Assembly (NCBI GenBank): GCA_937901255.1
Contig: CALCHN010000043.1
Span: forward strand, 1 to 64,000
DNA from: an uncultured Flavobacteriales bacterium
GTDB taxonomy: Bacteria > Bacteroidota > Bacteroidia > Flavobacteriales_E > Vicingaceae
Reading direction: 5' to 3'
DNA length: 64,000 nt
Part shown: one piece after another, positions 26,116-33,360 of the stretch
Layout of the letters: each line of letters starts with the position of its first letter
Position numbering within the stretch: the stretch's first letter is position 1
Translations under genes and position numbers: made by a program
Notes under the pieces: generated by a model
The model's database searches: none
The model's input: only the letters and a program-made list of their open reading frames with translations
Told to the model about the DNA's origin: nothing

Positions 26116-27105
26116 ATGTCAGATATAATTATTTACAACACCTCTGATGGAAAGGCTAGTGTGGCTTTATATGCACAAGATGGCGATGTATGGATGAATC
26201 AAAACCAATTGGCAGAACTTTTTGACACCTCCAAACAAAACATAGGTCAACACATAAAAAAAATACTGGAAGAGAAAGAGTTACAAGAAATTTCAGTTGT
26301 AAAGAATTACTTTACAACTGCCGCTGATGGCAAAAAATATGAAGTAACTTTTTATTCACTTGCCATGATTTTAGCTATTGGTTTTAGGGTAAGAAGTAAA
26401 CGAGGAACACAATTTAGAATTTGGGCAAATCAAAACCTTAGAGAGTACATGGTAAAAGGTTTTTTGATGGATGATGAACGCCTGAAAAATCCAGATGGTC
26501 GTCCAGACTATTTTGATGAATTGCTCGAGCGTATTCGCGAAATACGTACCTCTGAAAAACGCTTTTATCAAAAAGTTAGAGATTTACTGGCTTTAAGTAG
26601 CGATTACGACCCCACAGATAAAGCCACGCAAATGTTTTTTGCAGAAACCCAAAACAAATTGATTTATGCAGTAACTCACCAAACAGCTGCTGAATTGGTA
26701 TTAAACCGGGCTAGTTCAAACAAACCCAATATGGGGCTTACTTCTTGGAAAGGAAGTATCGTTAGAAAACAAGATATCATCATTGCAAAAAACTACTTGA
26801 ATCAAGACGAACTGGATACCCTTAATCGATTAACCGTAATATTTCTTGAAACTGCAGAACTCAGAGTAAAAGAACGAAAAGATATTAACTTAAATTTTTG
26901 GAAAGATAACGTAAACCGAATACTCCAATTCAACGACAAGAATATCCTGCAAAATGCTGGCTCCGTTGCTAAAGCAGATATGGAGGAAAAAGTTAAACAA
27001 ATTTACAATGAATTTGATACGAAAAGAAAGCTATTTGATGCAAAACAAGCTGATTTAGCAGATTTAAAAGCAGTAGAAGATCAAATTAAAAAACATAAGG
27101 AATAA
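26116..27105 (+). CDS. RhuM family protein
   Basis: A 329-residue cytoplasmic protein of the RhuM family, first named from a Salmonella pathogenicity island and often found beside restriction-modification or phage genes; no activity is established. Visible pattern: DVWMNQNQLAELFDTSKQNI (a helix-turn-helix-like start at about 26-45), YFTTAADGKKYEVTFYSLAM, GFRVRSKRGTQFRIWANQNL near 95-114, and a C-terminal region with TVIFLETAELR and a charged coiled coil. It opens a defence island and is bracketed by 37-bp direct repeats. A role in regulating or assisting the neighbouring type III system is inference. Confidence 0.88.
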   Translation: MSDIIIYNTSDGKASVALYAQDGDVWMNQNQLAELFDTSKQNIGQHIKKILEEKELQEISVVKNYFTTAADGKKYEVTFYSLAMILAIGFRVRSKRGTQFRIWANQNLREYMVKGFLMDDERLKNPDGRPDYFDELLERIREIRTSEKRFYQKVRDLLALSSDYDPTDKATQMFFAETQNKLIYAVTHQTAAELVLNRASSNKPNMGLTSWKGSIVRKQDIIIAKNYLNQDELDTLNRLTVIFLETAELRVKERKDINLNFWKDNVNRILQFNDKNILQNAGSVAKADMEEKVKQIYNEFDTKRKLFDAKQADLADLKAVEDQIKKHKE

Positions 27106-27268
27106 TAATAGCAAAAGTAAAATTATGTGACTAGACACCGAACTAAACGATGACGCACAACGCATTGAATGTGAATTTTACTAGTAGATGAATAGTAAAT
27201 TAGCACAAACAATAGTACTATTTATCACTCTGCAGAACGAGCAACTAGAAGGGATATCTTAAAAACCC

Positions 27269-27305
27269 TTTTGATGATTTGTAAACTATTTTTTATACAT
27301 TTGAA
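27269..27305 (+). repeat. 37-bp direct repeat, copy 2, before mod
   Basis: Near-identical to 25878-25914, with one substitution. TACATTTG at 27296-27303 lies about 80 bp upstream of the mod ATG and may be its promoter. Confidence 0.85.
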
Positions 27306-27384
27306 CGATAATATGAGAGAAGAAGATTAGGGATAGATATAAATGATAAAGAATTGATAAGATCAAATAAAGAACTAAAATAAT

Positions 27385-29181
27385 ATGCCAACACTCAATT
27401 GGATAGGAAAAGAAAAAGTGGTGAGCCACCACCAAGATGTGCCATACAGAGTTTTGGAACATAAATACCACTTCGATGCAGATAAGGGTGAAACTAACTC
27501 CTCCCCTTTGGGGAGGTCGGGAGGGGCTGGAAACAAAATCATACACGGAGACAACCTTGAAGCCTTAAAAAGTTTACTGCCCGAATACGAAGGAAAAATA
27601 AAGTGCATCTACATTGACCCACCTTACAACACAGGCAACGAAAGTTGGGTATATAACGACAATGTAAACCACCCTAAAATTAAAAAATGGTTAGATGAAA
27701 CTTTAAAGGCCAAAGAACAAGACAAAGTTGCTGCGATTGGTGTAGATGACTTAACAAGACACGACAAATGGTTATGTATGATGTATCCAAGACTTCAATT
27801 ATTAAATCGTCTTTTGTCAAATGATGGTGTGATTTTCATCTCTATAAATTTTCCAGATGAACATCATCATTTAAAGTGCATTTGTAACGAAATATTTGGT
27901 GAAAACAATTATTTAGGCGACCTAACTTGGGAATCTACAACACAACCAATTAATTCAGGTTCTGCGAGATTTAATTTACAACAAAAGACAGAACCAATTC
28001 TTTTTTATTGCAAAAACAAAAAAAATCAAAATGGATTCATTCTTGAAGAAATTGAATCAGGTCTAAAATATCCTCATCAAGGCAAACTAGGTAAATGTCG
28101 TTTTGAAATAATTGAAAAATCTGATGCAGGAGACTATCAAAGAGACACTATGAAATTTCCTATTTTAGGTCAGTTACCTAGAGAAGGTAAACGTTGGCAA
28201 ATTGGACAAGATACAGCAACGGATTTAGAGAGTAGAGATAGATTAGAAATTGTTGACGGAATGGTCAAAAAAGCTGTATATCCTGAAGATGAATTAGATA
28301 AAAAGCAGTTTTTTCCGTTTTGGTCGCATTTTAGTGCATCTGAAGTCGGTTCAGCTTTATTAGGTAAGGATATTTTGAATGAAGTTATGGGGCGAGCCAT
28401 TGGGTTTGATACTGTAAAACCACCAAAATTAATTGAAGAACTAATATCTCATTTTCCATCTGACTCAATAATTCTTGATTCTTTCGCAGGTTCAGGTACA
28501 ACTGCTCACGCGGTTTTAAACTTAAATAAAAAGGACAATGGTAAACGCAAGTTTATATTAGTTGAAATGGAGGACTATTCAGAAGAAATAACCGCTCAAC
28601 GGGTAAAAAGAGTTATGACTGGTTACGATTTTAGTGGTAAGAAAAAGGAAGTTTATAAAAGTTATTCAATTAATGTAACGAACTTAAAAAAATCTGATAA
28701 AATTCTTGAAGAATATGAAGAATTAAAAAGAGACGCTTCTTTTTCAAAAGTATCTATTGAATCTAAAAATGGCAGTATTTCAATCGTAACAGAAAAAGAA
28801 GTATCTGGTAAAACAGAAGGCTTAGGCGGAGCATTTGACTTTTACGAACTCGGATTGCCCCTATTTGATGAAAACGAAAACCTAAATGAGCAGGTAGGTT
28901 TAGAGCAAATTAGAGAATACATTTGGTTTTCGGAAACCCGCTCTTCATTTAAAGAACCAAACAAAGAACCTTATTTTTTAGGAAAAAAAGATGAATCAGC
29001 TTACTATTTTATTTACGAAAAAGACCGCTTAACCACTTTAGATTATGATGCTTTGGAACTCATAAAAACCAAAGGCGAGCAATATGTAATCTATGCCGAC
29101 AATTGTTTGTTGCCAAAAGAATTTATGGCAAAGAAGAACATCATTTTCAAAAAAATACCAAGAGATATTACAAGATTTTAG
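27385..29181 (+). CDS. mod: Type III restriction-modification methyltransferase (Mod)
   Basis: A 598-residue N6-adenine or N4-cytosine DNA methyltransferase. The catalytic motif DPPYNTGNESW near residue 78 precedes the AdoMet-binding motif DSFAGSGTTAHAVL near 365, the beta-class order, typical of type III Mod proteins. The central part is the target-recognition region. Mod gives sequence specificity and, with Res, forms the restriction complex. An unusual segment (residues 38-49, NSSPLGRSGGAG) is encoded by a GC-rich palindrome between the N-terminal region and the conserved IIHGDNLEALKSLLPEYEGKI stretch, apparently an in-frame insertion. The fic gene begins 3 bp after the stop. No simple-sequence tract for phase variation was seen. 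Confidence 0.93.
   Translation: MPTLNWIGKEKVVSHHQDVPYRVLEHKYHFDADKGETNSSPLGRSGGAGNKIIHGDNLEALKSLLPEYEGKIKCIYIDPPYNTGNESWVYNDNVNHPKIKKWLDETLKAKEQDKVAAIGVDDLTRHDKWLCMMYPRLQLLNRLLSNDGVIFISINFPDEHHHLKCICNEIFGENNYLGDLTWESTTQPINSGSARFNLQQKTEPILFYCKNKKNQNGFILEEIESGLKYPHQGKLGKCRFEIIEKSDAGDYQRDTMKFPILGQLPREGKRWQIGQDTATDLESRDRLEIVDGMVKKAVYPEDELDKKQFFPFWSHFSASEVGSALLGKDILNEVMGRAIGFDTVKPPKLIEELISHFPSDSIILDSFAGSGTTAHAVLNLNKKDNGKRKFILVEMEDYSEEITAQRVKRVMTGYDFSGKKKEVYKSYSINVTNLKKSDKILEEYEELKRDASFSKVSIESKNGSISIVTEKEVSGKTEGLGGAFDFYELGLPLFDENENLNEQVGLEQIREYIWFSETRSSFKEPNKEPYFLGKKDESAYYFIYEKDRLTTLDYDALELIKTKGEQYVIYADNCLLPKEFMAKKNIIFKKIPRDITRF
27499..27526 (+). repeat. GC-rich palindrome inserted in frame in mod
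   Basis: Hairpin CCTCCCC-TTT-GGGGAGG (27500-27516) followed by the half-site TCGGGAGGGGCT, related in sequence to the outer and inner arms of the elements at 20075 and 36521. It encodes NSSPLGRSGGAG and keeps the frame open. Confidence 0.85.
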
Positions 29182-29184
29182 ATT

Positions 29185-30246
29185 ATGGAAATTAAAATAG
29201 AAACACTGCCACCTAAAATAGATTCTGAGTCTGTAACCATATTAAAGCAATTGAATAGGGCTTCACGAGCATTGGGGCAACTAAAGGGTGAAGTTTCTAA
29301 AATTCCAAATTCTCAGATTTTATTAGATACTCTTACCTTACAAGAGGCAAAAGACAGCAACGAAATTGAGAATATTGTAACCACAGATGATGAAATGTAC
29401 CAAGCCAGTATTGACGAAACAATGGCTTCGGTTACTGCAAAAGAGGCGCTCAACTATTCCAAAGCCATTAAATTAGGTTTGGAGATTGTTAGAAATAAAA
29501 GCTTACTAACAGTCAATGACATAAAACGTATTCAAGAATTAATTTCACCCAATCATCCTATTCGGAAAATACCGGGCACTGTTTTAAAAAATCCCAAAAC
29601 GCAAGAGGTTGTTTACACACCACCACAACATTATGATGAAATCCAAAGCTTGCTCGATAATTTGGAGCGTTACATCAACGTACCAGAATTTCACGATATA
29701 GATGCTTTGATAAAAATGCCCATCATCCACTTTCAATTTGAGAGTATTCATCCTTTTTTAGATGGTAATGGAAGAACAGGGCGTTTGCTGAATATTTTGT
29801 ATTTGGTTCAACAAGGTTTGTTAGACATTCCTGTTTTGTATTTAAGCAGTTACATTATAAAAAACAAAAGTGATTATTATCGTTTATTGCAAGAAGTTCG
29901 CACCAAAGGCAGTTGGGAAGAATGGATTGTTTGGATGTTGAAAGGCGTTGAACTTACCGCTAAAGAAACCATTGTAGTGGTTAACAAGATAAAAGTGTTG
30001 ATGGACGACTACAAAAAAGAAATCCGTAGCAATTATAGTTTCTATAGCCACGATTTAATCAATATCCTTTTTAAGCACCCTTACACCAAGAACAGTTTTT
30101 TGGAACGTGAATTAAAAATTCACAGAAACACTGCTTCAAGCTACTTGAACACCTTTGCAGAAGCAGGATTGCTTACCAAAGTAAAAATTGGCAAGTTCAA
30201 CTATTACATCAATGTTGCTTTGCTACAAATACTCAAAAACAGATGA
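29185..30246 (+). CDS. Fic family protein with C-terminal winged helix
   Basis: A 353-residue Fic protein. Catalytic motif HPFLDGNGRTGR at His189. An inhibitory helix motif of the form SxxxEN (SNEIEN, residues 52-57) lies N-terminal to the Fic core, the class II arrangement, in which a Glu blocks ATP until relieved. The C-terminal 80 residues (YTKNSFLERELKIHRNTASS, then LNTFAEAGLLTKVKIGKFNYY) form a winged-helix DNA-binding domain. Fic proteins transfer AMP to target proteins such as gyrase or topoisomerase IV, or to themselves. It lies 3 bp after mod and about 160 bp before res, so it is embedded in the type III operon. A regulatory or toxin-like role is inferred; its C-terminus could bind the repeats upstream of res. 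Confidence 0.9.
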   Translation: MEIKIETLPPKIDSESVTILKQLNRASRALGQLKGEVSKIPNSQILLDTLTLQEAKDSNEIENIVTTDDEMYQASIDETMASVTAKEALNYSKAIKLGLEIVRNKSLLTVNDIKRIQELISPNHPIRKIPGTVLKNPKTQEVVYTPPQHYDEIQSLLDNLERYINVPEFHDIDALIKMPIIHFQFESIHPFLDGNGRTGRLLNILYLVQQGLLDIPVLYLSSYIIKNKSDYYRLLQEVRTKGSWEEWIVWMLKGVELTAKETIVVVNKIKVLMDDYKKEIRSNYSFYSHDLINILFKHPYTKNSFLERELKIHRNTASSYLNTFAEAGLLTKVKIGKFNYYINVALLQILKNR

Positions 30247-30275
30247 TAGACAGCAACTTAAATAAAGAAATCGAT

Positions 30276-30391
30276 ATGCACAACAAATCAAGGTTTCTTG
30301 TGCACGTTTCAAGAACATCTACAAATATTTGTAGAATGTTGTGCACGATATAAGTATATGCTTAAAGAATGGACAAATGTTGTGCACGATA
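30276..30391. promoter_or_regulatory. Operator-like repeat cluster upstream of res
   Basis: The fic-res gap has four copies of a TTGTGCA core: reversed (TGCACAA, 30277-30283), direct (TTGTGCACG, 30298-30306), and two identical copies of ATGTTGTGCACGATA (30336-30350 and 30377-30391) spaced 41 bp apart. A perfect 18-bp palindrome TCTACAAAT/ATTTGTAGA lies at 30318-30335 between them. The last copy ends 13 bp before the res ATG. The layout suggests a repressor binding several sites; the protein is not known. A 25-codon frame (30276-30353) also overlaps these repeats and could be a leader peptide, but more likely is chance. Confidence 0.65.
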
Positions 30392-30404
30392 AAATAGTAG
30401 AAAT

Positions 30405-33041
30405 ATGGAATTAAAAAGTTATCAGCGAAAAGTAATTGAGAATCTTGAAGAATATTTAGAGTATGTTCAGGAGCATAAAAGTTTAGCCAAAGCTTTCAAT
30501 CAATATTGGGAAGATAAAATTGGCCCTTACAATCCGTTGGATGGTACAGGAATGGAAACCTACAAAAACAACATTCCAAATGCAGCCCACGTTTGTGTAA
30601 AAGTACCAACAGCAGGCGGGAAAACTTTTATTGCCGTTAATGCATTGCATAGCATTTTTTCAGCTTACGATTCCGCAAAACCAAAGGCGGTTATTTGGTT
30701 AGTACCTTGGAGTAATTTATTACAACAAACCGTAAACTCACTTTCCAATCCTGAACATCCTTATCGTCAAAAACTCAATTCGCTTTTTAACAACCGAGTA
30801 GAAATTTACCAAAAAGCAGATTTGTTGCAAGGTTCAAATTTTAATCCAACGGTGGTAAAAGACCAGTTGAGCATTTTTGTAATGAGTTTTGCCAGTTTAA
30901 GAGCTAACAACAAAGAAGATAGAAAGGTATTTCAGGAAAACGGACAGTTAGAAGCCTTTGTATCGCAATACAAAAACAGCGAACATATTTTGAGTGGTGT
31001 AGACGATACTGCACTAATCAATGTTTTGCGTTACCTCAATCCTGTCTTAGTAGTGGACGAAAGCCACAACGCAGAAAGCGATTTGAGTGTGGATATGCTC
31101 AAAAACTTAAATCCGTCATTCATTCTTGATTTAACAGCAACGCCAAAAGACAATAGCAATATCGTAAGTCTAGTTCCAGCTATTGAACTGAAAAAGGAAC
31201 ATATGGTAAAACTTCCTGTAATCGTCTATAACAACCACGACAAAACGGAAGTCATCAACAACGCTTTACACTTACAACGTAAATTGGAAAATCTTGCTAA
31301 AAAGCAAGAAGCCGAAGGCGGTAAATACATTCGCCCGATTGTATTGTTTCAAGCACAACCCAAAACCAAAGACGATAACACCACTTTTGAAAAACTAAAA
31401 GAACAATTGTTAGGTTTAGGTATTCCCGAAAGTCATATCAAAATCAAAACCGCCAATATTGATGAATTGAAAGGCATTGATTTAATGAGCAAGGAATGTG
31501 AAGTTCGTTATATCATTACCATTAACGCATTAAAAGAAGGCTGGGATTGTCCGTTTGCTTACATTTTGGCATCATTAGCCGACAAATCAAGTTCTGTAGA
31601 TGTGGAGCAAATTTTGGGTCGTGTTTTACGTCAGCCTTATGTGCAAAAACACAAATCATTTCAATTAAATCTTTCTTATGTACTTACTGCATCTGCCAAG
31701 TTCAATGAAACTTTACAGAGCATTGTAAAAGGATTGCAAGAATCAGGTTTTAGTGAAAAAGATTATCGCAAAGTCGATAAAATGACCGAAGAAGAAAAGA
31801 AAACGGTTACAACTGACCCAGTTGAATCTTTCCTTTTCCCAGAACAACAAGCCGAAGAACAAGAAGAAACGATAGACAAAAACAGAGTAACGTTTGACCC
31901 AAATGCATATGAAGAAGAACCTGAAACAACCACGGTAATTGATGAAATTGAAACGATTGCTGAAGAGCAAAACCGACAGTTAGAAGAACAAATTAAAGAA
32001 CAGGAAAAACAACCTGTTGACGAAAATATATTTCAAGAAATGGGTACAAAAGTAAAACGCTACAAAGTAAAAGAAGCCTACAAGGAGTTTTTAGACAAAA
32101 TTGAGTTTCCGCAGTTCTTCATTAAAGTAACCGCAAGCGACATTTTTGGTACAGAAGAAGAATTGTTAAATCGTGAATCATTGCTCAAAGATTTCAAACT
32201 TTCAGACGAAGACATCAAAATTGACTTTGACCAAATTTCATCTGACTTGTATAAAATTGACTTAGAAGAATCGAAAAAAAATGAGTACCGACCATCTTTT
32301 ACCAAAATTGAAGACATTATGGTAAAAGACCCTATTTCTGAAATCATTTTAGCTAAGCCAAAAGAAAACCAAATAATAGATATCACACATCAAATGATGC
32401 AGATTGTTGGCAATATGTATCCAATTCCAGATCAAGAAATTAAGGTTTACATTGGACGTATTCTAAAAAGTATGAACACCGAACAACTTCGGGATATTTT
32501 GGTAAGAAAATGGAGCTATACAGACAAAATCAAAGCTAAAATCAGACAATTGGCTGACAATTATGCAGAAGGTCGTTTTATGGACTTATTGAAATCCAAA
32601 AAAATCAACACCAAAGCAAATTGGAAATTGGGTAATGAAATTGTGCCGGGAAATACAGGTTCATCCATTGGAAATTCACTTTATGAAAGAGAAGGCTCTA
32701 TGAACAATTTTGAAGAACGCGTTGCAATGGAAATCGGAACTTCATCAAATGTTGCTTTTTGGCACAGGAACTTAGAACGTGGAAAAGGTTTTTATATCAA
32801 CGGATTTAAAGCCAACCACTACCCTGACTTTATTATGCAGACAAAATCGGGTAAAACCATATTAATAGAAACTAAAGGCGACCATTTAGATGGTTCAGAT
32901 AGTGAAGCAAAATGCAGACTTGGAATCGAATGGGAAAGGCAAGCAGGAAATGACTTTGCCTACTTTATGGTTTTTGACAAGAAAGAAATTAAAGGAGCAT
33001 ATACATTGGACAAAGCAAAGGAATTGATAAGTAAAATGTAA
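30405..33041 (+). CDS. res: Type III restriction enzyme Res subunit
   Basis: An 878-residue SF2 helicase-nuclease. Walker A VPTAGGKTF near residue 68, DESHNAE (motif II) near 217, TATPKDNSN near 246, REc2 motifs INALKEGWDCPFAYILASL near 370 and VEQILGRVLRQPYV near 400, and a C-terminal PD-(D/E)xK nuclease, HYPDFIMQTKSGKTILIETKGD near 805-825. Res cleaves DNA after ATP-driven communication between two unmethylated sites, as a complex with Mod. Between helicase and nuclease parts is a Glu-rich insertion (about 465-545). It follows an operator-like repeat cluster, so its expression may be controlled apart from mod and fic. A terminator follows about 110 bp later. Confidence 0.93.
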   Translation: MELKSYQRKVIENLEEYLEYVQEHKSLAKAFNQYWEDKIGPYNPLDGTGMETYKNNIPNAAHVCVKVPTAGGKTFIAVNALHSIFSAYDSAKPKAVIWLVPWSNLLQQTVNSLSNPEHPYRQKLNSLFNNRVEIYQKADLLQGSNFNPTVVKDQLSIFVMSFASLRANNKEDRKVFQENGQLEAFVSQYKNSEHILSGVDDTALINVLRYLNPVLVVDESHNAESDLSVDMLKNLNPSFILDLTATPKDNSNIVSLVPAIELKKEHMVKLPVIVYNNHDKTEVINNALHLQRKLENLAKKQEAEGGKYIRPIVLFQAQPKTKDDNTTFEKLKEQLLGLGIPESHIKIKTANIDELKGIDLMSKECEVRYIITINALKEGWDCPFAYILASLADKSSSVDVEQILGRVLRQPYVQKHKSFQLNLSYVLTASAKFNETLQSIVKGLQESGFSEKDYRKVDKMTEEEKKTVTTDPVESFLFPEQQAEEQEETIDKNRVTFDPNAYEEEPETTTVIDEIETIAEEQNRQLEEQIKEQEKQPVDENIFQEMGTKVKRYKVKEAYKEFLDKIEFPQFFIKVTASDIFGTEEELLNRESLLKDFKLSDEDIKIDFDQISSDLYKIDLEESKKNEYRPSFTKIEDIMVKDPISEIILAKPKENQIIDITHQMMQIVGNMYPIPDQEIKVYIGRILKSMNTEQLRDILVRKWSYTDKIKAKIRQLADNYAEGRFMDLLKSKKINTKANWKLGNEIVPGNTGSSIGNSLYEREGSMNNFEERVAMEIGTSSNVAFWHRNLERGKGFYINGFKANHYPDFIMQTKSGKTILIETKGDHLDGSDSEAKCRLGIEWERQAGNDFAYFMVFDKKEIKGAYTLDKAKELISKM

Positions 33042-33153
33042 AGCCAACTCAGGGTTCAAGAACATTGCAGTTCTCGTTCCTATGGTTGCTGCAGCACTTT
33101 CCCCCAACGCTTACTAACAAACAGAACGGAAAAGAATACTATAACACATTAAA

Positions 33154-33189
33154 CAAAAAAGCAGCCTTGAGTTTTCAAAGCTGCTTTTT
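33154..33189 (+). terminator. Rho-independent terminator of the restriction operon
   Basis: Stem AAAAAAGCAGC with GCTGCTTTTTT and loop CTTGAGTTTTCAAA. The sequence AAAGCAGCCTTGAGTTTTCA is identical to that of the rplT terminator at 25846. Confidence 0.88.
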
Positions 33190-33270
33190 TGTTATGCATA
33201 ATTATTACAACTAATAAGGTGCTTTTAGTACTGCTCCTAATTCGTTATACAACATACTTTTTATCTATAC

Positions 33271-33360
33271 TTAAACTCGCACACCCACAACGCAAACATC
33301 ACCTATCCCGTTTATGATATTTACGAGGATTGTGATGTTTTAGGCATTCTTGTTCGTCCG
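33271..33360 (-). pseudogene. Remnant 3' end of a SpoIIE-type phosphatase gene
   Basis: Read on the minus strand this stretch follows the stop of the intact phosphatase gene. After a 57-bp spacer containing a stop it encodes GDVCVVGVRV and a stop, the conserved C-terminus of these proteins. The period between the real tail and this remnant is exactly 90 bp, the same as at 35821-35910. Confidence 0.65.

Larger units (their letters stand above)
33042..33360. other. Gap between res and the SpoIIE gene cluster
   Basis: About 320 bp with no gene. It holds the island terminator and, from 33271, a 33-bp piece that in the minus direction encodes DVCVVGVRV and a stop, a stray copy of the end of a SpoIIE phosphatase gene, followed by a 57-bp spacer shared with 35854-35910. 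Confidence 0.75.

Noticed and set aside
26116..27105. Prophage origin inferred from rhuM
   Set aside because: No integrase, portal, capsid or lysis genes nearby; a restriction island explains it better.
27385..29181. Phase-variable mod gene
   Set aside because: No simple-sequence repeat that would shift the frame; the GC-rich segment keeps frame and is a palindrome.
30276..30353. 25-codon small gene before res
   Set aside because: Overlaps the operator-like repeats, has no clear ribosome binding site, and its codons are explained by the repeats; kept only as a remark.
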